From Epichloe hybrida (taxonomy: Eukaryota > Ascomycota > Sordariomycetes > Hypocreales > Clavicipitaceae): a stretch of 64,000 nucleotides of DNA. Each line of letters begins with the position of its first letter. The stretch's first letter is position 1. Both the position numbers and the translations under genes were made by a program. Below the pieces are notes generated by a model that was given only the letters and a program-made list of their open reading frames with translations, did no database searches and was not told where the DNA came from. Of the stretch, positions 37,135 through 49,779 are shown piece by piece. The stretch spans positions 2,294,001 through 2,358,000 of the forward strand of contig JAFEKR010000005.1 in assembly GCA_019022495.1 (NCBI GenBank). The letters are read 5' to 3'.

Positions 37135-37366
37135 TATTAGTTACACTAAGGGATTAGTATACACTAGTGCAACGTAAGGTTAGGTTTAATAATATAATAA
37201 GGTCTAAGGATTTAAAGCTATCTATAGCGTTATATAGCCACAAGAAAAGGGGGACGCAAGTCACGTGTGTGCCTCGCGTACGGGTGCGGCCAATCACAGT
37301 GCGGCGTTGCCGCACGTGCTCCACTTTCCTAGTAGTCAACCCGATGTTGACCCAGTTGTCGCAACA
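37135..37366 (-). repeat. 5' LTR of Copia N
   Basis: 232 bp; keeps the hairpin GTGCGGC-GTT-GCCGCAC at 37299-37315. Open frames here on both strands are shadows. Confidence 0.95.
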
Positions 37367-37580
37367 AAAAACATAAAAAAGAAAGGAATTTTATTTTATT
37401 AATATTTTAAAAAACCTTTAAATACTAAATAATTAATAAGTCTAGCTTTTTCTATAGTAATTTACTTATAAATACTTATATTTATATTATATTAATTTAT
37501 TACTTATTTATTTTTAATTAAACTTTAACACTAATAATATTTTAAGTTATATAAGTAATAGAAGTAATATATATATATAA

Positions 37581-37630
37581 GCTATTATAAGCTATTATAA
37601 GCTATTATAAGCTATTATAAGCTATTATAT
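37581..37630. repeat. 10-bp minisatellite in K (5 units)
   Basis: Five tandem units of GCTATTATAA (last one GCTATTATAT). The reverse complement corresponds to the GCTTATAATA/GCTTCTAATA array of M at 59411-59550, which has 14 units. The rest of K's right arm (37372-37769) is AT-rich with TTGTA arrays at 37712-37760 and no gene. Confidence 0.92.
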
Positions 37631-37777
37631 TAACTATATATACCTTATAATTAAGGAATTTACTTAAAACTAAAAAAAAAGAAAAAAAAATACAAAACAA
37701 TACAAATAATACATGTATTGTATTGTATTGTAAAATTTTGGATGTATTGTATTGTATTGCAATGCTCTGACTATAGG

Positions 37778-40700
37778 GGCATAAATCCCTTATATATTAC
37801 TATCTTATCCCTATAGCTACCCTCCTAGAGAATTACCTTTTCTTTTACTATATGTATATTATGTGTAAGTAACTTATCCCTCTATCTAGATAGTTATCTA
37901 GTTAGTTAAGATAAAGCTTTTAAGGGCCTTATTAGGTAATACCTTTATAAAGGCATTAGCTAGGTTATTCTCCTTATTAATCTATTAGATCTTATAGAGT
38001 TCTTAGCGTTTATATAATTATTAAAGAGCTATAATATTAATTATTAGGTATTTCTCTTTTATTATACTAAGCTTAATAAGGCACTTATATCGGGAGTATA
38101 AATTTGTATATATAATAACTAGGATCTTTAGGAGCTTTAGTTATTTAGTAACTAGGTTTAGGGTTATTATAATTAAATAAGCTATATTAATGCTAGCTAC
38201 TATACTATAAACCTCTAAGGTAAGTATGCTTTACATAACTCTTTTACTCTTTATTAAGCTAAAGTGTATAATATTACCTTTAATTATAAATTTGCTATTA
38301 GTATAGTCCTTATTAGCTAGGATAAGTATATATCCTAGTTCAGGAGAATAGGTTCTAGTGATTAGTAAATAATCTATCTATAAAAGTAAAGAGCTTTACT
38401 TTCTTAAGGTCTATTAGAATAAATATTAGGCCTCTTTCTAAGTAATCTATTTACTACTTTAGGTAGTGGTTAAGGGCTTTTACATCCTCTAGGGTTAGCT
38501 CTTAGTGCTATATAGTAATAAATAGATTAAAGCAAGCCTCTAGTTAGCATATTAAGGTAATATAAGCGCCTTAGGCCCTCTGCTTAATATATTTACGCTT
38601 TAAATTAATTATTAGAACTAATTCTAACTTATTACTCTATCCCTTTTACTATATCTTAATAGTATTATTCTCTAGTGTAATAATACCTTTATTAAACATA
38701 AGGGGATTATCCTAGGTTAGGAATTACTTTAGCTTTATATTAAAGCCTATAGTAACTAGTTAAGTCTTTTTCTTCTTAGAGAACTTCTTATCTAATAGGC
38801 TAAGGGTATTATTAGTTTATATTCTAATGTATATAAAGTTAGGGCTTTCCTTTATAGTTATAAGCAAGTAGGGATTATACGTAAAGGTTTCTATCTAGAG
38901 GTTCTCTTTATAATGCTTGTAATACATAACCTACTAATACGTTCTAGCCTCTATAAGCTTATAGAGGGGCTTTATAACCTTAAAAATCATACTAGGCAGG
39001 TAAAGGTGCCATATCTGAATTAGTAAGCGCGCTAGGATTAGCTACTCTAGGAATGTGTAAGCCTATATATATGCTTAACAGATATCACATAGCTAGATAA
39101 GGAATTTCCTTAATCTCGCTAATAGGGCTATTATAAGAATAAGGCGTTAGCTTGCTTATTAAATTATTAGGGCCTATGTAAGAATAGCCTGTTTCCCTTT
39201 ATCCTTATATCCTTAGATCACAAGGTATGACTTTTTATAAGGTTCTATTATCTTACTTTTAATCTTATTAATAATTTAGGAATAAAAGATTTAAATCCTA
39301 CTATACTTCTCCTTATTAAATATAATAAATTTAAATATACCTTACTTAATTAGGGTATTAATTTCTACTTTTATTAATAGTTTAAAGGCTTTACCTAGGG
39401 TCTTTATAATTCCTTTTTTATATAGCTTAATTATAAGGGCTAAGTTACTATATTCTTTTACTAATAGGAAGGTATTAGTCTCTTAAGGTATTATAGAAGA
39501 GTTCTTTTAGGGCCTTCTATACCTATGCTTTAGTGGTATTACTAGCACTATATTCTTATCTTAGGCCTCTTACCCTTCCTCCTTTTTATCTTTACTAGGC
39601 TTTACTATTTTCTTTATACTAGGATTATTATAGTAGGGCTTAATAAAGGTTAACCTAAAGGTCTTTAGGCCCCTAGGCATATTAAGTATATAGCTCTCTC
39701 TAGTTCTTACTAGTAGCTTATATAGGCTTACCTATCTCTTACCTTCTTACTAGACTTAGACCTTTAATCTAAGTAGTAAGTTAAGGGTCTTTAAGGTATC
39801 TAGGCTATTATATTTAGTAAGGGCCTTATTAACCTTCCTAATAGTATAAAGCCTCTTAATCTCTTTAGTAGCTTTCTATACTATAATTACACACTATGTA
39901 ATATTAGGTAATAATAAGGACTTATTTATTATATATAGGTAGGCTTTAAAGATAAGAAGGGTTAGAATAAGGCTATTAGGGCCTATAGTGTTATTTAGGG
40001 CCTTTATTACTATTTATAAGGTAATAGGTTTAGGTGTTATAGGATATTCGCGCCTAATTATATTATAAGCCCTTTAGAGCAGCCTATAGTACCTTTTAAC
40101 CTTACTAATGCTATAGTATGCCTTAATAGGGACTTCCTTAATTAAAATTAACATTAAAGCTATAAACTATCTAAATCTATTACTATAGAAGTTTATTCTA
40201 GTGTCTATAGTAATAAAATCTAGAGGGCCTAGATAAGTATTAATCTAGTATATCTAGAGGGCTTCCTAGGTTATTTTTATAGAGATATTATTAAGGAATT
40301 TCACTACATTAAATGCTATAGCTATATCTATAGTAAAAAGTATAGGGCAGTTACTATTAAGGTAGAAAATATCTACTATTACTTTATAGTTAAAGCTATA
40401 CTTATCCTTAAGGGTAAATTTAAAGCAATTAGGGCTATCTATATATATCTAGTATTAGTAGCAAAGTCTTATTAGCTTCTTAATAGCCTTAATATTAATA
40501 TTATACCCTAATCTATAAAGAACCTTATATAGTTATTAGATTAATAAATACCTAAAGTAATAGTATAATTACTATAACTTACCTTCTATAAGATAGCTCT
40601 AAGTAATTACTTTCTCTTTTTATATAAGTAGTATCTAAGCATGCCCTTATTTATATATAATAGGGACTTTAATGTTTCCTTATTATAGTGTATTTTCAGA

Positions 40701-41330
40701 GATATTAAAATTAATTTATAAGTAGTCTATATTATTAAGGGATAATAGGAATAGAGTGTTTATTAGTATAACCTAAAAGAGAATATCTCTAAAAGGGGTA
40801 GGTATATTAGCTACTCTAAGCGTAAGAATTAGTTCTCCTACGCTAAATCTAACTAATACCTTTTTTACTATTAATTTATTAAGCTATAGTTTAGGTATTT
40901 AATATTATAAAGCAAGGAATTAAGAATACCTTATTATAAAGAACTTCACAGCTCCTATATCTAGTATAATCCCTTAAAACATTATATAAGAATAGTGATC
41001 TTCTAGTATAAACGTTATTAGAGCTTTACTTAAGAGTTTTTACTAAAAGGGGTTTTCTTTACTTAGACTATAATAAGCTACTTAACTTATTAGGAATTAA
41101 ACTATTCTTTTGCTATTAAGTTATATTCTATAATTAAAGAAGCTTATAGATACTAGCCTATCTATACTATTAGGGCTATTATTAAATCTAATACTCTTTA
41201 TATACTAGGTGATTTTATTATTAATAAGGGATTAAGGTTTATATTCCCCTTTATACTATATAAGGAATAAATTATATAAGTTATTAGCTAGATCTATAAG
41301 GTAGTGGTTCTTAAAGCATTAATACACCTT
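37778..41330 (-). pseudogene. Degraded Copia pol of element L
   Basis: Minus-strand copy of the family-alpha pol, collinear with A. RNase H is at about 37900-38400, RT at 38420-39440, integrase at 39750-40700 and the protease motif near 40945-40985. Mutation is heavier than in A: most G/C positions that remain in A are A/T here. Stops in all domains. Confidence 0.82.
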
Positions 41331-43148
41331 CTTATAGTTCTCTTCTAGGTGCTTAGATAACTAGTATTCTTTCTTACTATATATATAGCATTTCTTTATA
41401 TAAGAATTTCCTTCTTTTCCTTATAGTTTTAAAGGGTATTAGGTCTCTTTTCCTTTCCTATTATATCTCTAGTTAGTCTAGAATTACTCTAGGGTTATAG
41501 CTTTAGTTAGGAATTATTAATAGTTCTTCTTCTCTTCCTTAATAAGTTAGATTATTATCCTAATTTATTTATAAAATTCTTATAGTCCCTTTAGTAAGTT
41601 TATAATAACTCCTTTATATTTTAGAATACTATTATAAGCTATTATAAGTTAATTCTAAAGTGCCCTTTTACTTTAGCTTACCTTAGGTACTACTTATTAT
41701 AAGATAGCTAGCTTCTCTATAAGCTTATTAAAATAATTAATTATTAATTTACTTAGGTTATTATTTATTATTTCTTATAGAGTAAAATTATTCTATTCTA
41801 GGAGATATCTTTACTATATAATTTTAGTCTTAAATTATTCCCTTATATAGCTAATAAGTATAAGAAAGTCTTATAGTTAACTAGGTTTTAAGAGGTAGTT
41901 TATATAGTATTATAAAGCTTTACCTTTAAGTATAACCTTAAAGGTATAACTAGCTTATTTAGGTTAGATATTAAGTAACTTATACTTCCTATAAAATATT
42001 TAAAGCTTTAATTTAAGGATATTATAGTTATTAGTACTATAAAGTTATTTTTTAAGGTATATCTTTAATAAGTCTATAATTTACTTTAGTAAAGGTCTTT
42101 AAGTCTATAAGGGTTCTCTAAATACTTTCCTTTATATTTATAAAAAAGGTAGTATAGTCTTTAGGAAGTAAGAGAGTAGCTTTATAAGGAGTAGCCTTAG
42201 GGTTTATTATACCCTCTAATCTTCCTCTCCCTTATATTAAGGAAAAGGAAGTATAGTTCTTTAGGCTATACTAATAAAGGTAATATTAGCCCTAGGTAGT
42301 AAGGGTTAACTCTATTAGTAATACTCTTACTTAGGGGTATTATTAGTAGTATTATTAAGGTAGTTTTACTAAATTATCTTAGGTAAAGGTATAGGTAAGG
42401 GGGTTACTTATAAATACTTATAAATAGTATTCTTTAGTACCCTTAATTCTAGATTAATTAACCTTTTTATAGGAGATTAGCTTATTAATCCCTTTAATAG
42501 TAATTATACTAATAAGTAAGGTAAAGGGGTTAGTTATTAGGTTTTAATACTACTATTATCTAATAGATTATAAAAGAATTCTTTATTCTATAAGTTCTTC
42601 TAGAACTATATATACTTTTTCCTAGCCTTTTTAATTTCTTTAAGAGTCTAAAATTAGAATTTTTCCTAGTTTACTACTTCTTTAAGGTTATTTACTATCT
42701 TTATATCTCTTCTAATAGTTATATATACTCTATTATAAAGAAAATAGTTTTAAAGTCTATTATAGGAAAGGTCTCTCCCTTCTATAAACTTATCTCTTAA
42801 CTATTTATAGAAGTTATTACTAAATTTAAAGAATAGTATTCTTCTAAATAACCTTTACTCCCTATATTATTTAGTCTTTATAAGGATATAAAGACTAATT
42901 TCCTTAGGTATTATTATCTCTTTATATTTAAAGCTCTCTATTTATTAGAGTAGTTTCTTTATAATATACTATTTAAGTCTTATAGAGATATAGGGGTATA
43001 GATTAGTGTAAATAGGGTTTTTTCCTTTATTAGGGTATTTACTACTATCTCTAGCTTTAATACCTTCTATAGTATTATTATAGCTATTACTCTTACTAGG
43101 AACTCTAAATTAACTAGAGATCCTAGATAGTCTAGCTATATCTAATAT
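41330..43148 (-). pseudogene. Degraded Copia gag of element L
   Basis: Gag remnant from the ATA that replaces the start codon (43148, compare ATG at 5456 in A) down to the zinc-knuckle region at 41404-41333 (KCYIYSKKEY-like). Compared with A it lacks a roughly 50-bp proline-codon stretch around 42470-42480 (A 4735-4800). No function expected. Confidence 0.75.
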
Positions 43149-43550
43149 TCTAATTAGATTAAAGGGGAGTAAATCTTTAATATAAGGGGATAGGAGGGGT
43201 GTAAATATAAATTATAAAACTTATGTTTTTCTAATATAAAGGATTATAAGGTAAGGTAATTAACTTTAAATATATAATAGAATATATAATAAAGAAAGAT
43301 AAGGGGATAGCTTAGCTACTAGTATTAAACCCTTCTTTATTATTTTAGAATTCATATAGATATAGATATTAATACTAAAGTAAGAAGAGAGCTATATTAT
43401 ACCTTTCTATTAGCACTACTTATTATTAAACATAGCCCTCCTATTTTATAAGGTAAGTTATTATTAGGTTAGCTACCCTTTATAATTAATCTTACTAATC
43501 TATAGTGTTTAAAGACTACGTAGTTATCTATAAAGGTAACTACTAATTAG

Positions 43551-43837
43551 TATTAGTTTTACAAGGTATTAAATTTAATATAATAAGGTTATAAGCCTAA
43601 AGAATAGTATTATTATTAATTATCTATTCTAGGCTATATTATATGTGTAAAAAAAAGAAGTTAAAAGCTAGAATTCGCGATAATAGAAAGGAAAGGGGGC
43701 TATGTGTTTATAGCCTTATATTTCCTAGCTAATTAACGGGCCAGGTTGCAGGTCACGTGTAGGGCCCGCGCGCGGCCTAAGCTTTTGCTAGGTAATTGCG
43801 GCTACGACGCGCGATTAATATCACCTTTGTTCTAACA
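43551..43837 (-). repeat. 5' LTR of Copia L
   Basis: 287 bp, TATTAGTTTTACAAGG to TTGTTCTAACA on the plus strand; partner of 28980-29268 with transitions and a 2-bp length difference. The region 43149-43550 is leader. Confidence 0.9.
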
Positions 43838-44152
43838 CTTCCTTACCTTTCCTATTATACCTATAGTTAGTCTAAATGTATTCTTTAGTACTAGCTTCTA
43901 TAAGGAATTACTATTAATTAATTAAGGCTTCGGATTTGCTAATTAATATCCTTATCTATTTACAAAAGCATTAGAGGTTAATAGGAGAATTAATAATATA
44001 AGCCTTATATTCTAGGATTCCTTTATAAGTATTTAAAATCTAACTATAAAGATCTAATTCTAACTATAATCTAGAAGGATTTACCCTTTATAAATTTAAA
44101 AGCTTTATTATAAGGTCTTTAAAGCATTTAATCTTTAATTTATTAGGGTTCT
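43838..44152. other. Unassigned 315-bp segment between Copia L and Copia H
   Basis: It matches none of the other segments in the window that I compared. On the minus strand a frame with only TAA/TAG breaks is readable (for example LLNLQRVNPSRLQLELDLYS with Gln-type stops read through), suggesting a degraded coding piece. I do not recognise the product. It could be what remains of the sequence into which H inserted. Confidence 0.45.
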
Positions 44153-44415
44153 TGTTGGTTACACCAAGGTGCCTGCGCAGGTAATAATCCCGTATAATTG
44201 AAGTCAATGATAGTTAATTGAATTTTAGCTAGGAAGGAAAGAGAAAGAAGAGAGGGAAAGTCTAGATACTAGGAAAGTAAGCGAAATCCATGTGTAGGGT
44301 AAAAGAGGGGGTGGCGAATTAATGCAGCTAATTATATCGCGTGTATCGCACTAGACCTATAATTAGTCTAGTCTTTGGCTATAATTAAACTAATAAAGAT
44401 CTGAAGGAATTAACA
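44153..44415 (-). repeat. 3' LTR of Copia H
   Basis: 263 bp, plus-strand ends TGTTGGTTACACCAAGG and GGAATTAACA. The body aligns in reverse to the G LTR, but the outer 15 bp resemble the N LTR start (TGTTGGTTACACCAAGGG), a small mosaic at the very end. Confidence 0.85.
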
Positions 44416-44639
44416 CTAGTAATCTCTCTTTTTCCTTTATAGCTAAAGAGCTTAAAAACGTAATAAAAAGTAGATTCAAGGAAAGTGTATATAAGTGGAT
44501 CCCTTAATAGGAATCCGCTACTCTAATTAGCTATAATAGTATTAGTTAATTAAATTAATCCGTTAGTCCTTGCCTAAGTTCCTATCTCCTAATATCATAG
44601 GTCTCTTTACCTATCCTTTAATATGGATTATTAATTCAT

Positions 44640-47600
44640 TTAAATTAATTAAAGAGGAAAGTAATAAATTTAGTAATGCTTTTGTTATTATATCCGCTAG
44701 ATTATTGTTACTATTAATTTACCTAACTTCGTAGATCTCGTGCCTCTTATATGATTAATAAAAAGCTATAATATTAATTATTAGTCTTTTCTCCTTTATG
44801 GTTCCTAGCTTTATAAGATATTTATATAATAAAAAAGAGTTAGCATAGAGAATTATAGGAATTTAAGGTATCTTTAATTAATCTATAATCTAATATAGAG
44901 TTATGGAAATCGCGTAGGCGATGTCTACGCCTTAAACTATGCTATATAACTTAGAGGTAAGTGCACTATAAGTAACTCTCTTACTCTTTATTAAGCTATA
45001 CGTAATAATGTTACCTTTTATAATAAAGGTATTATTATCTTGTATTATCTTGTTACTAATCATAATTACATATCTAATCTATAAGCTTAAATCCTTATTA
45101 TTAGCAAGTAATCTATCTATAAACATAAAGAGCTTTGCCTTCTTAAGAACCAAAGGAATATATTATAGTCTATATTATTAATTCTTAATTTACTATTTAA
45201 GGTGTTTATTAAGGTATATAATATCTTTCTTAGAGGGTTCTTAGTATTAAGCTATGATTAATAAGTTATAGGAAGCTTCTAGTTAACATATAGTTATAAT
45301 ATAGCTTCCTTAAGCTTATTATTTTATATAGTCTTACTTTACCTTTAGGGATTAAGGATTAACTTCCTTAATCTTCTAACTCTAGCTTTTCTAAGTTAAT
45401 ATTAGCGAATTATTAGTATTCTAGGTTAAGATATAACTATTAAAGATAAGGGGATTCTTAGTAGTTAATTATTACTTTTCTTTAGCTATAAAATTAGCCT
45501 TCTAGAGCTCTTTCTCTTCTTTTTAGAAGAAGTTATTATTACTTAGGCCTAATGTATTATTAGTTTGCATTCTAATAATACTAAAGAGATTTTTATTATT
45601 TAGGGCTATAATTAATAAGTAAGAATTATAGGTTAAGGTTGTTATATTAAGGTTATTCCTATAGTAATAGAAGTATATTACCTACTAGTAGGTTCTAGCC
45701 TTTATAATCCTATAAAGAGGTCTAATTAATTTAATTATAGTCCCTTCTAGAAAGAGGTGTGTAATCTGCTTTAGTAATCTTATGATAATTAGCCTCGTTA
45801 GTATTATGTGCAATTAAGTGTAAGCTTACGTGATATTACGAATCTAAAGGTAAATGCCTCTTTTTCTTAATAATAGAGCAATAGCTATAATAAGTTATTA
45901 GCTTGCTTATTAAATTATTAGCGATTACGTTAGGATAAATTTCTTTCCTTTGTTATTATAGCCTTACATAATAAGGCAGGATTTCTTATATAGTAAGTCC
46001 GTTTCTTTACCTTTAATCTCTCTAACTATATAAAAATCAAAGATTCTATAACCTCTATGCTTCGCTAGGTTATACTTAATAAATTTAAACATATTATAAG
46101 CTTATAAAGCGTTAATCTTAGCTTAATTAGATTACTTAAAGGGTTTTCCTAGGGTTATAATCTTCCTTTCTTAGCAGAGTTAAAGAGTAAGGTTTTAATT
46201 AGCCTTTTCCTTTACTATAAGGAATACTATATTTAGCATCCCTTTAGCTATAGCTTCTTAAATAAAGGCCTCCTTCTAATTTTTATTTATAAGTATATAA
46301 AGCTAAATTAGGCTAATATTCTTCTTAGGGCTATAAGGTCTTCTATTCCTTACTTTTATTCCTTTAGGGCAAGGTAATAAGTCTTTAACTTAATAGCTTC
46401 CCTTTAAGGCCTTCTAGGCTTTATAAGCCTCTTCTTTAGACTCTTCTATACTTATAAATTAAACTATAAGGGCCTTTCTTAGTCTCCCTTATTTTCTCTT
46501 AGCTAGTACTTATAGCTCTTTACTTTCTTCTATTAGGGAATCTCTTTTAGTAGTAGTAGTTAGTTATATAGTTACTTCTTCCTCTATATTATTAGGCTTT
46601 ATCTCCTACTACTCTAGTCCCTCTATAATACATAGGTCTTTATAGTAAGGCTTTATTCCTATAAAGCAGAACTTTACTAGGCTATAGGGTATATTAACTA
46701 TATAAGTCTTTCTATTAGTAGTAAGTAGCTTATAAGGGCTATACTAGCTACCCTTCTCTCTTTATATATGTATATTAGCCTATAGGGATAGCTAATATAT
46801 AGGCACTATATTAGGGCTATTCTAGGCTTTAAGGGTATTATAGACTTGCTATAAAGCTAGATAATAGCGGACTTTATTAGTAGCTTTATAAATTACTTTA
46901 GTATATTAAATAATAAAGATACTTAGTAGTAACTTATCTATTATCTATAGGTAGTCTCTAAAGACTAGTAGGGTTAGGATAATACTATTTAGGCCTATAA
47001 AGTTATTAACTACTTTAATAGCTATTTAAAGATATTACTCTAGCGTAAGTTCTATCCTAATTAAGTCTATAATAATATTATAAGCTTAGCGTAAAGGTCT
47101 ATAATATCTCTTAACCTTTCTAATGCTATTATAGGCTTTAATTAGTATCTTATTAGTCTTAATTAATATTAGTTAAGTATAATACTTAAATATAGCGGAC
47201 GCGAAGTTATTACTAGCATTATAAATAATTTATTCTAGAGGTCTAAGATAAGTATTAATCTAATATTTGCGGATAGTGTCCTAGATATCTTAAGCCTTCT
47301 GCTTCTTTAAATTAAGGAATTAAGTAGCCTAAAATAATATTACTAAATTAACAATATAAAGCACTAGTTAGCTATTAACTTACATAGTATTAATAATAAT
47401 CTTATAGTTAAATTCGTGGTTATCTTTAATTATGAATTTAAATTCACTAGGGGCCTTTCTATATATCTAGTAATAGTAGTAGACTTTAGTTAATTCCTTA
47501 ATTACCTAGTGTTTAACTTTATAACTAGCTTAGTAAAGGATCTTTATAAGTTATTAAATAGAAGGGTAACTAAGTTAATAATATAATTAATAGATATCTC

Positions 47601-48360
47601 CTTTTAAAAGGTAGAAGGTAACTATTTCTCTTGCCTCTAGTAGCTACTAAGGATAACCCTATTATTATATAATAGGTATAGTCTTATTACCTTAGATAAG
47701 TATGTTAGTAAGGTTATTAATTTTAACTTATATCTTATTTATATTAGTAATTAAGAAGAGAAAGGGGGTAGCTATATTAAGAACGTAAAATTTAAGCTCT
47801 TTAAGTTCTATAGGTATATAAAGGATTTCTCTTATAACTACTAATCTAGCGCTAAATATAATAATTTAGGGTTTATAAGGGGTTACCTTTAATAAAGGTA
47901 TTAATCTTAATAGAGCCTTTACTTATACCTCTCCTATAGTTAACTTTCCTATAGCGCTAGTATTAGGTATAATCCCTTTAAAGACCTCTTTAAAATAGCG
48001 TTCTTTAGAGATATAGTAAATTAAGCCTTTATTACACTCTTATAGCTTATAGAGCTCCTGCCTAAGGAATATGTGTTAAAAGGCTTGATTATTTAGGGTT
48101 ATAAGGATATTAATATTAGCAGTGTTTTAGTTAGTCTATAATCTAGAGTAGAAGAATTATGTAATACTTAAGTATGCTATTAATAGTAGCTTCTCTATAT
48201 TATTATTATTATCTTTAGCCTTTATGCAAGCTAAAAGATATAATTCCTAATTCTAACCTAAGCCTTTATTAGGCTTATTATTATCCTGCCCTTTATAAGA
48301 GGTAAGAAATACCTAGAATCTCTTCTCTAAAGGGGGTGTATAATGTGTTTTACTAGCTTA
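44640..48360 (-). pseudogene. Degraded Copia pol of element H
   Basis: Minus-strand counterpart of G pol. RNase H is at about 44665-45145, RT about 45330-46170 (the GYNNKGKEFILT block is at 45975-45931) and integrase about 46800-47560. The post-protease block is near 47690-47780 and the protease motif near 47980-47940. TAA/TAG stops in all domains. Confidence 0.82.
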
Positions 48361-49216
48361 CTAGTAGTCCTTTTCCTTTTAATATTCTTTAGTAAAGTAA
48401 TTAGAGGACTAGTAGCTGCTCTTACTATATATAAAGCAGCGCTTAGTGCTTAGCCTAGGGCTTTGTTTATAATAGCTTTCTTTACTATAAGGGGATAATT
48501 ACTATTTATACTAATAATTAGTAAATATAGCCTCTAGAGGGTCTTCTTATTAGTACTAAAGGTATTAGGAGGACTTCTTATTTAATTTTATAATAGTAAT
48601 TACCTTAAAGAGGTCTTTGGTAAGACTTTTAAAGCCTAGGGAGTGTATATATTTTACTATCTAATATTTAGGCATACTAGCTATAGCATTTAACGCTTAC
48701 TTGTAGAGCTTAGTATTTACTGTTTTAGTAAGGTATAGCCCTTTGTGAATTTTCTTAAGGGTTAATAATGTGATCTTAAGGTAATTAAGCTTGCTTTTAT
48801 TAGGGTTTTTCTTAATTATATTCTTTAATACTATACTACTTTATTTATAGTAATAAAATTACTAGTTACTTTCTGTCTTAAAGCGTTAATAAATATAAGT
48901 GATTATCTCTTTATAGGAATAGTTATTTCTAAAGAGGTAATTAAGGAAGTATTATTTAGTATTACTTATTAATATAATAAGGAAAGCCTTCTAATAATAC
49001 ATTTAAGGAAGGTTAATTTTATTATACTTATTTTTAAAGAGCATAATCTTTAGTATTAAGAAGTTATATAGCTTCCTACTATAGCGGTTGCTATCCTTGT
49101 ATATCTTTATAAGCTCCGAGATTTTCTTTGTGATTTAATCTTTAGAGGCGAATTACTATAAAGGCATAATTTGTTATAAATAATAGTTTACTAGTTGTTA
49201 TTAATAATAATCATTA
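48360..49216 (-). pseudogene. Truncated Copia gag of element H
   Basis: Zinc-knuckle region at about 48450-48370 (ALYI-stop-SKSSY pattern in place of CYxC...GCW), followed to the right by the central gag (ILEL-KIYK block near 49120-49070). It ends at 49216 at the LTR of I, without the N-terminus. Confidence 0.72.
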
Positions 49217-49512
49217 TGTTAGTATCTACAGGATACCATTGACCTACGGGTAGGGTTTTCGGGGTGGACTAAAGTGCATATAATTATTATATATTCTAGT
49301 TTATCTAAGTAAGCAAAAGAGGGATTAAATAGAAGTAAAGAGAGTGCGCTATTTATTATAAGAAAAGAGGCCTTAATTAGGGTTATTAGTAAAGAGGCCA
49401 CATATGCTAATGCTAATCGCGGCGTGGTTAGGCTAGACACGTAGGTCCGCGACGTAACACGCCTAGCTAATCAAAGGCACGCACCCTTATTAATATTATG
49501 CTTATTCTAACA
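49217..49512 (-). repeat. 3' LTR of Copia I
   Basis: 296 bp, plus-strand ends TGTTAGTATCTACAGG and TTATTCTAACA (inverted TGTTAG/CTAACA). It keeps relatively GC-rich pieces such as GCGGCGTGGTTAGG. It has no second copy in the window. The open frame inside is a shadow. Confidence 0.85.
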
Positions 49513-49779
49513 CTAGAAACTCTCTCTCTTTAATATAACTATTAACGTGCAATATTAATAAGATAACTAAAAAAGGATTAATAAATAAGTGAGATTAAAT
49601 AATTATAAATAATATTATAAGAAAATAGTAAGGGAAAAAGATATAATAAAAGATAATATTTAATCTATAAGCCTATATAAGGATAAGTAAGCCTAACCTT
49701 AACCTCTTTAATCTCATTAGATTAACATAAGAGTTATAATTACATAACCTACCCTTCTATCCTAATAGTTGCCTTATTA

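Larger units (their letters stand above)
31093..37366 (-). mobile_element. Copia retrotransposon N, complete structure, inserted in K
   Basis: 6274 bp, minus strand, two 232-bp LTRs (TGTTGG...GCAACA) and duplication AAAAA (31088-31092, 37367-37371). M shows the empty site (TTAAAAAACAT). Order on the minus strand: gag, protease, integrase, RT, RNase H. Its pol keeps more key residues than most neighbours, including an intact protease motif, but stops are frequent. LTRs differ by about 28 transitions by eye, no indels. It is the innermost layer of the middle block. Confidence 0.95.
29646..37769. mobile_element. hAT-like TIR element K, inserted in Copia L and split by Copia N
   Basis: Ends are perfect 10-bp inverted repeats CAGAGCATTG / CAATGCTCTG, flanked by an exact 8-bp duplication ACTATAGG (29638-29645, 37770-37777). 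When K and one duplication are removed, L reads through as in copy A. The CAGAG terminus and 8-bp duplication fit the hAT superfamily (established knowledge). Own length without N is about 1.85 kb. I see no transposase: the interior is very AT-rich, with TTGTA pentanucleotide arrays near both ends, a 98-bp tandem repeat and a 10-bp minisatellite. It is probably a non-autonomous copy. M (59213-61383) is a second copy in opposite orientation. Confidence 0.88.
28980..43837 (-). mobile_element. Copia retrotransposon L (family alpha, variant LTR), split by hAT-like K
   Basis: Minus-strand element with LTRs at 28980-29268 (3') and 43551-43837 (5'). Its own internal pieces are 29269-29645 and 37778-43550; the gap is K. 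The LTRs share the GC-rich core and TGTTAGAACAAAGG end with family alpha, but are about 20 bp shorter and end in GAAACCAACA rather than GAATCTAACA. The flanks do not match: ATAAG (28975-28979) against CTTCC (43838-43842). It is therefore not a clean insertion, or one flank was later lost. Confidence 0.88.
44153..49216 (-). mobile_element. Copia retrotransposon H (clade of G), 5' truncated
   Basis: Minus-strand element collinear with G from its 3' LTR (44153-44415) through RNase H, RT, integrase and most of gag. The match to G stops at about G position 19868 (49216 here), where the LTR of I begins. The 5' LTR and about 1.4 kb of leader and gag are missing. More AT-shifted than G. Confidence 0.88.
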
